Shown here: positions 22,643-32,997 of the stretch, one piece after another | Layout of the letters: each line of letters starts with the position of its first letter | Numbering within the stretch: the stretch's first letter is position 1 | Source: Portulaca oleracea | Taxonomy: Eukaryota > Streptophyta > Magnoliopsida > Caryophyllales > Portulacaceae | Assembly: GCA_029582165.1 (NCBI GenBank) | Contig: CM055876.1 | Coordinates: 30,263,317-30,327,316 of the forward strand | Length of the DNA stretch: 64,000 nucleotides | Direction: 5' to 3' | The notes under the pieces: model-generated | The model's input: only the letters and a program-made list of their open reading frames with translations | Database searches by the model: none | What the model was told of the DNA's origin: nothing | Position numbers and translations under genes: made by a program

Positions 22643-23188
22643 TTTTTTTTTTTTTATACACGGGTAAATAAAATAAATCAAATACTTAGGGGACCCTTCT
22701 ATTAAGGCATCTCCCTAAGTTATCGGCATTAATAATAAAAGAAAATGCCAATGAAGGGCTACAGATCCAAACGCCGACAGTATGTAAAGAATGACCAAGA
22801 TTAGTCGTCCAATCTGCCGCTGAGTTTGCTTCACGGTAGACGTGGCAAATAATAGAATCTTCCAACTACATGATTAAGTTTTTGATATCTCTAACAATCA
22901 TATCGATATGTCATGGGGTATGGATGTCCCCCTGGATAGCTTGGATGAGAACAAGGCTATCTCGTTCAATCTGAATTTTTGAAAAACCTTACAGGATAGT
23001 TTGTTAAAGACCAAAACAAAGAATCAATGCATCTGTTAAGAGAACGGATTGTGAATTAACCAGCATGCCGCCAGCTTTTTGAACACGACCTAGATGATCT
23101 TTAACGACGAAACCAACAGCTGAGCCTTGGTAGTTTAGGGACACATCAAAGTTCAACTTCACCAACCATAACGAAATTGTTTCCACCT
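22643..23188 (-). mobile_element. 5'-truncated LINE, 3' end only (RNase H remnant)
   Basis: Minus-strand LINE tail with its poly-A seen as a run of 13 T at 22643-22655. The sequence is homologous over its whole length to the 3' end of the larger LINE (35292-35830). On the minus strand it encodes remnants of the C-terminal RNase H domain, including LVKLNFDVSLNYQGSA and VVKDHLGRVQKAGG. Frames are broken by stops. The 5' end breaks off abruptly near 23188, as expected for incomplete target-primed reverse transcription. Non-functional. Confidence 0.85.
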
Positions 23189-23240
23189 TAATAAGACAAA
23201 AATCACATTTTATATTAGCCGAGCATAATATAAATGCAAA

Positions 23241-23242
<2 letters not shown>

Positions 23243-23285
<43 letters not shown>
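23243..23285. repeat. (TA)n microsatellite
   Basis: Uninterrupted TA tract of about 43 bp. Confidence 0.95.
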
Positions 23286-23288
<3 letters not shown>

Positions 23289-24490
23289 GATCATCATGGT
23301 ATTATAAATAACATAGTTATCATCTATAATATAACTTTTAGAAGTTGGCTCAAAAATTCAATCTATACATTTATTTTCCTTTGTCACATATATATATAAT
23401 AAAGAACAAATAAAATTCACATTTTATAGTGAGAGGCGGAGAATTATTCTCTACATCCCTTTCAATTACATCATCGTCCTACAATGTGGATTAGATCAAA
23501 AAATTTCAATTTATTTCTAATGGAAACTAATAATTGGAATATTAATTAAAAGAAGAAAAGAAAAAAAAGTCGGTGATGCATGAGTCCATGAGTGACATGA
23601 TAAGAGAGAGAGGGAGGGAGAAAGAGAGCGTGAGTCCAAAATAGCTTATTTTTGTTGTCTTACGAAACACAGTTGGAGACTTTCGGGAAAAAAAGAAAAT
23701 AAATAAGAGTTTGGGCACTGTCTAATAATCTAATCTAATACAACTATGAAGTAATAAATATTGGAGTATTAATTATAGTATTAATTATAATATTATTTCG
23801 TTAGATTATTGGTTAAAATGCAGAAAATGTGGGGGGGAAGAGAAGATTTGAAGTGGTCAGCTTTCTGCTGCCAGGAGCGTCCCAGCGTCGAGCCCCGCTC
23901 CACAGCCCGCCCACCCTGACCCGGTCCACCCTCACCATAACACTCACTCAACCTGATGATGTTGAATTTATCCATTAGGCTAGAACTTTTAAAATGGAGA
24001 TATTTAATTTTTGAAACTTTTTCTAAATAAATTTTTAATAAAAGAAACTATATTTTATAATTTTGTATTAAACAAAAAATAAATGGTTAAGATAAAATTT
24101 GGCACATGTATAAGTAAGATTTATTTTACTTGTAATAATTGCTACAATTGACAACTATTATACATTTTTCCAATTTTAGTATAAGTCTCATGCATACAGA
24201 TCAGGTAGTCTTATCTCTCACCTTAATAAACATAGCTTCTTGTAGAGGGATTGTTTTCAAGAGATTGAAAAAAAATGATTGAGGAAACCTTTTAGTTGGT
24301 ATAGTAGAAGTTGAAAAACTGTAGAGAGCATTTGGTTGCAATATTTGAAAATTTTCAAATAATTTTTTTGCTTGGTTGCCTAAGGTGTATGGGAAAATAT
24401 TTGCGTAGAGCCCATTATTTTACGATAATGATTGGAAAAGATTTTTCAAGAGTAGGCTTAGGGAAAATATTATACATTCTAATTAAAAAG
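23286..24490. other. Intergenic, no gene recognised
   Basis: Contains the partial duplicate of 22256-22405 at about 23430-23515, a GA-rich tract at 23600-23635, and a short GC-rich stretch at 23865-23935. No coding region is supported. Confidence 0.5.
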
Positions 24491-24498
24491 TCATATTG

Positions 24499-24763
24499 TT
24501 TTATGCGGGTGGCTGCGGTTAGCTGCGGTGTAGTGTGGTGGAATTATGGTGGGTGTGATGGAATTGTGGCGGATTGTGGAAAGTTTTGGTGAGTTTTAGT
24601 TTTAATAATTATTAATGTATTGGTAGATGTAAAATTGTAATTGGAAAAAGTGGATTGTAATGGGTTGTGGTAGATTTGGTAGATTGTAGTGGGTTGTGGC
24701 AAAATGTGGTGCAGTGTGGCACCGTAGTCAGTCAGCCGCATAAAAGAACAAGGCCTAAAAGAA
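24499..24763. mobile_element. hAT-type MITE, 265 bp
   Basis: Flanked by a perfect 8-bp target duplication TCATATTG (24491-24498 and 24764-24771). The ends carry inverted TTTTATGCGGSTG words, and the right end has the AGGCCTAAAAG extension typical of hAT MITEs; the left end seems to have lost part of its terminal repeat. The interior is rich in GTGGTG/GTTGTGG words and non-coding. Confidence 0.75.
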
Positions 24764-24771
24764 TCATATTG

Positions 24772-25927
24772 TGGTGAATTTTCCAAATATCTCTAAAAAT
24801 AATTTGTTTTCTCTCATTTTTGACAACTTTAATGATAGTTTGGACACTTAATCATTTTTTTTAAAGAAATTTACAACTTTACCCAAACACCATAAATACT
24901 TTCATACATAATTTTTCATATTTCCAACATGTATATAAATTAAACATTGTAAAATACACCCTCAAATAAAAGGCAATTAATAAAAAAAATGTCGATGATA
25001 TCCTATTTGAAATAAAATTGTAAAGATGATCGATCTAATAAGAAAAATTCATATATAAATTTATGAAAATTAAGTTTTCAGCATAATAAATTCATAATAT
25101 ATCTTTGTAAACAAGTTTGTAACAAAAGGATAAACTAAGATTTTCAAAAATATGTTCAAACTTGAAAATAACATTGTAAAATAATTAGTTTAGAATAAAT
25201 CTATAATAAACTTAAATAAATCTTATAAAATAAATTCAATCAGTAAATTATGAAATATTGTTGAGCTACTAAAGAAGATGCAAATATGTAGATGTGAATG
25301 TGTGATTGTGATTATTTGTGAAGAGTATTGTAATAAGATTGATGGGTGGCCAGGTTGAGCAAATAATGGATGGTGGACCTTCAAATTTTATTTCTGAAGG
25401 CATCCCAAAGAGGGGCCCGGCCCCTTCCTGTGCTTTAGATGCTGGGTCTTAATCATGTTTCCCTCAACGTTTTCAACTTTTCCTTTCCCTCCAAATATTA
25501 TCAATTAATTAATTAATTAGTTAATTACATTTTGAGCAACTACAAGTAATTATCATACTCGCCAGAGATCGCCACTCGGATGGTCAAGATTCTTTCGGAT
25601 AGTACGTTTGGTATATTATAAAAAGTTGATTGTTGAGATTTAAAATTGATATCCAGATAAGATTATTTATGATTCTTTTCACCATGGTTACGTTCTTTAG
25701 ATGGACATGTAGAAATTGGATAAATTCAAATAGAGACTTGGATAGTTTATATAAAAGTAGGTAATAAGCTAGTTGTTTTAGAGGTGGAAAATTTTATGTA
25801 GGTTCATGTAAATTTAGATAGAAAAAGTAGAATATGTCGGACCTAAGTTCACAGTAGTTTTATACTTTTATTAGAGCAAGAATTCTAATTAAGCTTTAAT
25901 AAAAAATTATCTTTTGCGTGTATATGC
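24772..25927. other. Intergenic, no gene recognised
   Basis: AT-rich, with a short (AATT)n stretch near 25500-25520. I see nothing else in it. Confidence 0.5.
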
Positions 25928-26338
25928 TGTTGGGTGTGAAGACCAAACTGAGGAACGAAGAAGGAAGAAAACGCAGGCTGCGTTTTTGGGTGCTGCAATG
26001 CGACACCTTGATGGGCTTCGTCCAAAGGCCCATATGTGTGATATATTTTTGAGCGGCAAGTTTTTTACGGTTTTCAGTTATTGTTAACCTAGTTCCTCTT
26101 ATGTTTCTCTAGTATATATAGGGGTTCAGGTTCTCCCTATTTTGTATCCCTGAGATCAAGTGAGATAGAGAGAAACACAACCTTGTATTGTAATCCTCAT
26201 ATTACTAGTGCATCGATTCCGTGGTTTTTTCCCGCTTTGGGTTTTTTCCACGTTAAAATCCTGGTGTCAAATTTCTTATTTTTTTCCGCTATTATTTCCT
26301 ATTGTTTGTGTTTGCTTGAGTATTCTTCAATCCTAACA
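25928..26338. mobile_element. Solo LTR (411 bp), probably Copia type
   Basis: Begins TGTTGGGTGTGAAGACC and ends CAATCCTAACA. It is flanked by a perfect 5-bp target duplication TATGC (25923-25927 and 26339-26343). It contains a TATA-like TATATATAGGGG and a downstream R-U5-like part with TTTTTCCCGCTTTGG. The small size and the TGTTGGG..CCTAACA ends are typical of plant Copia LTRs. No internal region is present. Confidence 0.88.
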
Positions 26339-26452
26339 TATGCATAATTGGAAATTAAACTCGTAATAACAGGATTATAGTGAAGCGAGTTGTTATTGTT
26401 ATATATGCATAATTGGAAATGAAAAAAAGTGACATTTGACGAGACAATAGGT

Positions 26453-26888
26453 AAACATATTAGAAAATTATTTGTTGTTAGTTAGAGACTTATCTTAATG
26501 CACTGAAAATTGAAAGATAAACATATTAGAAAATTATTTGTTATTACCTTCGTTTTGTTTTATCTGTCGCCTAGGGAATTGTGGCAAAAATTTTGACCGT
26601 TAATATCTTAATTTGTATAATGATTTATCATACAAAATTGATATCATTAGATTCGTAATAAAAAATACTATTAAAAAAGTATAATATTATATTTTTCTAT
26701 AAAAGTTTTATATTAGAAATTATTGATTAAAAATTGACACAGAAAATCGTAAATAACAGATAAAAAAGAACGAAGGGAGTATTAGTTAGAGACTTGTATT
26801 AATGCACTGAAAAATAAAAAATAAACATATTAGAAAATTGTTTGTTGTTAGTTAGAGATGTATTAATGCATTGAAAAATGAAAAATAA
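26453..26888. repeat. Three tandem copies of a 66-bp repeat, the middle one split by a MITE
   Basis: Units begin AAACATATTAGAAAATT at 26453, 26519 and 26823 and run through TTAGTTAGAGA to TTAATGCAYTGAAAA. The second unit is interrupted at 26547 by a Stowaway MITE. Without the insert its length is close to 66-69 bp, like the others. Confidence 0.85.
26547..26779. mobile_element. Stowaway-like MITE, about 233 bp
   Basis: The left end CCTTCGTTTTGTTTTATCTG and the right end CAGATAAAAAAGAACGAAGG, both shown on the plus strand, are inverted copies. Each is bordered by TA (26545-26546 and 26780-26781), the Tc1/Mariner target duplication. The interior is AT-rich and non-coding. The empty site can be read from the neighbouring repeat units. 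Confidence 0.88.
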
Positions 26889-27314
26889 AGAACTACTCCG
26901 TGTACGAATGAAGACGAAGCATTAGTCTTTAAATTTGGAACTAACAGTATATATCTCGTGCATCGAAAGTTGTTAGTTATCAAACTATCGAAAAGTTATG
27001 TATTTTAACTTATTAAAATTGAATTATCAAAATTCTTGATTAAATAATTTTATTTTTTAAAAAAATTACATCCTTGCTCCTTTGTAAAATCAATGTATGT
27101 GTTTAAATCAACACTTGTGCACTAAATTAGAAAATCTTGATTAAATAAATTATTTTCCTATTTAGTATATTAAATGTTACTAACATCAGTACTTTTTTTT
27201 AGTCAATTTGAATAAATGCAAGTGTCTCTATAATTCTTTTTAAATCTTCTCATGAATTTACTAAAAAACACTTAATCCGAACCGTGGTAATAAATGATTA
27301 AGACAATAAAAAAT
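26889..27314. other. Intergenic, no gene recognised
   Basis: AT-rich, with no feature I can name. Confidence 0.5.
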
Positions 27315-28164
27315 AGAGAAATCGGATTCTAATAATACGAACTTTTGGCCATATAAGACTTAATAATATGAACTTTCGATTTGGCGATTAATAATACGAC
27401 GGATTCTAATAATATGAACTTTTGGCCATATAAGACTTAATAATATGAACTTTCGATTTGGCGATTAATAATACGAACTTTGACCTCCGGTTGCCCCCCA
27501 ACAACATGCGACCGAGTTAAGTTGAACTTAACTCGATGGCGGATGACGTGGTGGCGAACTTGGGTCGATTGACTTTGCCACATCATATTTGACTTCCAAA
27601 TAAGCCCCCCCCCCCTCTTCTTTCCTCTTCATCATCCTCACTTATTTTTTCTCTCTCTAAAAATCCCATATCCCACCCATCTCCTCCTCATCATCGTCAT
27701 CCTCCAGAATCAGTCATCCATCATAATAGCAAACCTTGAATTTGTACACGCAAAGCATCATCAATTGGAGTTTCATAAGCAATAGGGTTTGGTCAAATAC
27801 AGATGCATCTGTTAATTTGATATACATACAGTTGGCATTTTTGTTCAAGTTCCATTATTATTGCTTATACGCAACTCCCTCCATAGCCATTGATACCAAA
27901 ACTCAGTGAACAGAAAACGAGAAAGGGCAAATCAACCCAACAATTCAAACCAATCAACAACCAATCATAGAAGATTAACGTGTTCGGTCTCATTTTGAGC
28001 CGAATTAAGACCGTAAAATAAGTATTTTTACTTTTAATTTCTTCACTTGATTGAAAAATTAGTGTGATTTGCAGATTTTTGTGGAAATTCATAGAGAAGT
28101 GAAAGAAAAGCCAAGAAAAATGAAGAAAATGAAGAAAGAAATGAAGAAAATAATGGAAAAGGTG

Positions 28165-28640
28165 GAAGAAAGTTTAGGACCAAGACCCCCCACCAGGGGG
28201 TAATTAGACGCTACCAGGGGTACCCCAGCAGCGTCCAATCACCCCCCACCAGGGGGTACTAAGTCCAGCACCCTCCCCCCCCCCCCCCCCCCACCCGCGC
28301 TTCTTTGCTCGAAGTCCAACACCCCCCACCAGGGGGTAATTAGACGCCACCAGGGGGAACCCCCCAGCAGCGTCCAAGAACCCCCATGGGGTACTAAGTC
28401 ACCCAACAACGACTAGCAGCGTTCCCCACTCCCCGCGCCGATCTCCCGCGCCCAGCGTCTGACAAAATTAATAGCGTCATAACAAGACACTACCAGCGTT
28501 CAATTTACCCGCTTCCCGCGCCTCAATCAGAAAGTGTGTCCGGGGAAAACACTCAAGGCGCTGGCAGCGCCTGATCAGACGCGGATATTTTTGTGCACCG
28601 CCGTTTCACGCCTAGGGTTTTGGGCCGCGTCTGATATTTT
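28165..28640. repeat. GC-rich block with CCCCCACCAGGGGG repeats
   Basis: The words CCCCCCACCAGGGGGTA and TAGACGCYACCAGGGG recur (about 28188, 28245 and 28322), interleaved with CAGCAGCGTCCAA. There is an 18-C run at 28275-28292. Further on, GCACCGCCGTTTCACRCCTAGGGTTTTG occurs twice (about 28596 and 28648). The composition is sharply different from the AT-rich surroundings. No coding frame. Confidence 0.7.
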
Positions 28641-28763
28641 TTAGCACCGCCGTTTCACACCTAGGGTTTTGAGATTTTGTTTATTTTTCTTTCCAAATTA
28701 ATATTCTACGATACTTCATTAGAAAGATAAGTTTTAAACTTAGTTTTTATCTTAGTTTTTCCG

Positions 28764-28812
28764 TAGTTAGTTTTAGTTTAGTTTTAGTTTTAGTTTTAGT
28801 TTTAGTTTTATT
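28764..28812. repeat. TTTTAG microsatellite-like tract
   Basis: Repeated GTTTTA/TTTAG words in tandem. Confidence 0.85.
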
Positions 28813-28959
28813 CTCTAGTCCTTTCATTGTAATTTACTTTTTCTGCAATTTAATTCAAAGCAACCTTACCTTTCAATTTCTCATTTCCTTCTCGTTTTTA
28901 TTCACAGTTATTTTCAGTTCTCGTTATTTCAATCTTTTTAATATTCGTTTCAACCCAGA

Positions 28960-29440
28960 AATCCAATATTTAGTGAAGAGGAAGATTAAGGTTCCCCGAA
29001 TTCTCGTAACACGAGGATTCAGGCAGTCTTAGTAATCCAAATCAGGTCTTTCTTGTTTGTTCGGGAGGAAGTTCGTGATTCAAGTTCAATGCGGAGTGAA
29101 AGAATTCAGGTTAATGTTTTCATTCTTTAAATTCAGTATTAGATTCGATTTTTATATTCATCGCTATAATTTACTTTCTTCAATATGTATTTATTTTCTT
29201 GTTCAGTTTCTTATTCTTATTCCATTAGGTTAAATTTTGTTTTTCAATTCATGTTTTCTTTAGTAGTTATTGTTTTCAATTCCTGTTTGGTTTAGTTTTA
29301 TTATTATTTACTGTTTTTTGCAAATTTGAAACCCTACCAAACCAATTTCCTAAAAACCTGACACACCATCCCTGTGGATACGACAACCCCTACTCTTTAA
29401 ACCCAATTTACTACGACCGAACATAACGATACAACATTTC
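28960..29440. other. LTR-like sequence nested in the foldback element
   Basis: ATCCCTGTGGATACGACAACCC-type wording near 29368 is a familiar piece of plant Ty3/gypsy LTR ends. A 25-bp direct repeat (ATACGCAACTCCCTCCATAG and 5 more bases) occurs at 27867 and 29480 and brackets the region. I could not define TG..CA ends with a matching target duplication, so the boundaries are unknown. Confidence 0.35.
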
Positions 29441-30501
29441 ATTAACCAATTGACATCCACTCCTTTCAATTTCATTCTCATACGCAACTCCCTCCATAGC
29501 CATTTATGGCTTCCGTACCCACAGTGTTTTATGCATAGAAAAGCAAGTTTTGAATCAGAAGCACTGTACTTACTCGATGTCTGGGCTTTTAATCGATGAA
29601 ATTTGAAGTCGAAAAAACGAAAAAACTGGGCACGTTGGCTGATTTTGTGAACATCCCCAATGTTTGACCGAATCTGGGTTCGATTGGTTGCAATCAAAGC
29701 CTGACTTAGCCAGGCTGGACGATCTTGAAGAAAATCATGGCAGTCGATCCCGATTGCAATGATCAATAGATCAATTTTTTGATTTCATTATGGGAAATTC
29801 TTGACTTTTGCTTTCCCAGATTATGAAACTTCAGATGAATTTTGGGTGATTTCTAAGTTTTAGCTTTCTGGGTATATAAAATTCAGACAGGACTTTCCTC
29901 CTGCTCAAACCCTAAATTCGAAGAGCATCTGCTGATGAAATTGAGTAGAGAGAGAGGGAGAGACAGAGGAGAGAGAAAGAGGGAGAGAGGCTTAGGAGGG
30001 AGAAGGTGAAATTGAGCATCTGCTGTGGTTTTGAGGCGGAGAAGGAAGACGATGTTGTGGTTGGGTTGAGGAGAAGCGAAGGTTTTGAAGAGGGTGGGGA
30101 AGACGGTGAGGGAGAAGGAGAGAGGGAGGACGAGGACGGTGAGGGATTGAAAGCTTGACATGGTGGCTGGCTATGGCGGAATTTGGGGGTGGAGGAAACC
30201 AGAAGGAGGATGATGATCATGATGATGAGGAGATGAGTGAGATCTGAGATTTTTAGAGAGAAGGAAGAGAGAGAGAGAGAGAAAGGGGGCTTATTTGGAA
30301 GTCAAATCTGACGTGGCAAAGTCAATAGACTCAAGTTCGTCGCCACGTCATCCGCCACCGAGTTAAGTTCAACTTAACTCGGTGGCGTGTTGTTGGGGGC
30401 AATAGGGGGTCAAAGTTCGTATTATTAATCACCAGATCAAAAGTTCATATTATTAAATCTTATATGGCCAAAAGTTCGTATTATTAGAATCCAATTTCTC
30501 T

Positions 30502-31239
30502 GAAAAACATGTGTATACATTGTAAACATAATATTTTTTTTAATCAACAAACATAATATTGTTAACACTTGTTTTCATTAAATAAATATGAATTTTTTAA
30601 TAAACATACTTAAAATAAAATTTTTGGAGAAATACAAAGCATTAATATTTAATTAGTAGTAAACAACTAATTAATAATCATATTTTAAAAACAATTATTA
30701 ATTCTAAAATTTAAGTATATTTCAAACATTCACAACATTGATCAAAATGAAGTTAAATTAATTACTTTTTAACAAAGAGAAATTAGTTATTTGTTTTAGG
30801 AATAGATAATTGTATTTGTAAAAGTTCAATGAGGCCCTTAAAATATGACTAATAGTGAACCTATTTCATTTTTTTTTTTTGTTGGAGATGAAAGATGAAA
30901 GAGATAGAACTTACTTATATTTAATTTTATAAATAATATGGCCGGAATTGGGTATTAATATTAATTGAATTTTATTTATATGTGGTAATTTCATAATAGG
31001 TGATGTCTTTTATTCTATTTAGTTATTTTTGTTTTCTCAGATATTATATATTATGATTGATATATTTTGCTATAGGATGTATTCATTATTATTATATTTG
31101 TATAAGTGAGGTGAATGACTGAATGATTAGAATTTTAAGAAGTATATTTATTAAGAACTTAAAATTTCTGTAATTGCTAGTGATCTTATGTGTAATTTAT
31201 TCACTATTTTTGTCTAAAAAGAAATAACATTTTACTTAT
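30502..31239. other. Intergenic, AT-rich
   Basis: No gene or repeat structure recognised. Confidence 0.5.
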
Positions 31240-32640
31240 TACAAATGATCACGATGACCCCTATCATTTTGTGATCTGTTGAACCAAATTTTGATACTTT
31301 ATATCATAAATAAATTATGTAATTATTAATTTAAATTTATTAATCGTTTGAATTTTATGTGGTAATGTTAATAAAAATTTTATTTTTTTTACAAATATTA
31401 GAGAAGGCATAGAAGAATATAATATAGGTTTTCTAATGAGAGTTTTAATCTTTAATATGTCTCAAATTTTAATTTAATCTATTTTTAATATTGTGATTTA
31501 GATATAATTGTAAATTTGGTGGGACAGATACTATGATGAATATTTTTTTAATGTTTTGTAAAAGCTAATGGATATTGTGTTAATTGTGTAATAAATTTTG
31601 TACTCGTGTGTAATTGGGTTATTAAAAAGTAAAAGTTTATGTATTTGGGAGTGATTTTAATGATTTACCATTTTGTCCAAAAATAAATATAATTCCCATC
31701 ATTTTTCTTATATGTCGAAACTTCGGTACTTTAGATTTTGTTGATATTTTAATTCCATCTAATACTTAAATAACTTACGTAAATATGTAATTATTAATTT
31801 AAATTTTTTAATTGTTTGATTTTTATGTAGTAATGTTGATAGAAGTTTTATTCTTCTTTCTACATTTATTAAAGAAAATATAGAAGAATAATATCAGTTT
31901 TTTAACGAGAAAATTGGATTCTAATAATCCATATTTTCAGCTTTTGTATGCTAACAATCCATACTTTGTTTTTGTATTCAGGTGGTTCAAAAAAATAAAA
32001 ATCATATTCTAGTAAGACATCACAAAGTAGCCTAATAATTATCATAGATTTTTACTTGCATTTGATTCAAAACTTAGCATAACACTCCCCTATATTTTTA
32101 AAGAATTTACAACATTTGCCACAATTTTTTTCAATTCTTTTCACTTTTAATCCTTTACAGAAATCATAATAATTACTCTAATTCTCAAAAAAATAATTTT
32201 AAAATACTTTTAGTAACTACCCTTTATAACCATTCTGGGGGTAGCTAATGAAAAAAAATAAAAATAATATGGGGCAGGAATGAAAAAAAATATAAAAAAA
32301 TAGGGAGGTAGATTTGATATCATTAGAACGCAATTTTTTTTTTTTGACAATCAAAATATAAAAACAAAGTTGGAATTATTGGAGTACAAAAGCTGAAATT
32401 GAGATTATTAGAATCCAATTTTCCTTTTCTAATGGGAGTCTTAATCTTTACCACCTCTTAAATTTTACTTTAATCTACTTTTATATCGGAATTTAAATAT
32501 AATAGTAAATTTGGTGGGAGAAAAACCAATGAATATTTTTTGGGTAAAAGCTAATGGATATTGTTCTAATTATGTAATAAACTGCACCTATATATGTGTA
32601 ATTGGGTTATTAATTATCATTTTATTTTCTTTTTTTATCT
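31240..32640. repeat. Imperfect tandem duplication, second copy holding a foldback insert
   Basis: About 31240-31640 and 31650-32640 (minus the insert) share a long ordered series of words. Examples are ATGTAATTATTAATTTAAAT, TAGTAATGTTGATAGAAG, TCTAATGRGAGT, TAATCTTTA, TAAATTTGGTGGGA and TGTGTAATTGGGTTATTA. The second copy is interrupted by the element at 31907-32423. Non-coding. Confidence 0.7.
31907..32423. mobile_element. Foldback element, about 515 bp
   Basis: The left end GAAAATTGGATTCTAATAAT and the right end ATTATTAGAATCCAATTTTC are perfect inverted copies. Further in, AGCTTTTGTAT and ACTTTGTTTTT are mirrored as well. Comparison with the uninterrupted first tandem copy shows that TTTTCTAATG-like target sequence lies on both sides, consistent with a target duplication of about 9 bp or more. 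Non-coding. Confidence 0.75.
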
Positions 32641-32997
32641 TCTGAGGAAGACACATGACAAAAGCTCACATTAAAGTGTTTTGTTTTAATATATATAGAT
32701 AACATTTAACCTACCCTAATAAAAAGGTGAAAAATATTATTAAATCTTAATCTTATATTTTTCTAGAATAATGGCAATAATATTATGCTCTATTATTTCG
32801 TAATGCATTCTTATATTATTAGTTGTTTAAGTAAGTAAATGCAGAAAAATAAAATTGTTCAAAACTAGATAGATACCCTGTTTGGTAACAACGTTTGGAA
32901 TAACATTTATCGTTTTTATTGAATTAAAATTCTATTTTATAAATTTTAAGTGTTCGGTAAGTTAGTGTTTTAAATTAGTGGGTAGAGTGAAGAAGAT

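Larger units (their letters stand above)
27315..30501. mobile_element. Large foldback / MULE-like element with about 390-bp inverted arms
   Basis: The left arm (27315-27705) and the right arm (about 30110-30501) are inverted copies. Both contain GGATTCTAATAATACGAAC, TTTTGGCCATATAAGA, a perfect-palindrome-like AAGTTGAACTT word, TTGACTTCCAAATAAGCCCC and CTCTCTAAAAATC. The left arm carries an internal 77-bp tandem duplication (27324-27400 and 27401-27477). There is no transposase. The interior holds a GC-rich repeat block and an LTR-like stretch (see the separate entries). Long arms suggest a Mutator-like or foldback element, but the expected 9-bp target duplication is not convincing (6 of 9 match). 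Confidence 0.75.

Noticed and set aside
29350..30220. Ser/Pro/Leu-rich minus-strand frames of 90-140 codons
   Set aside because: They cover the right inverted arm and LTR-like core of a foldback element and are driven by the GA-rich tract; no domain is seen.
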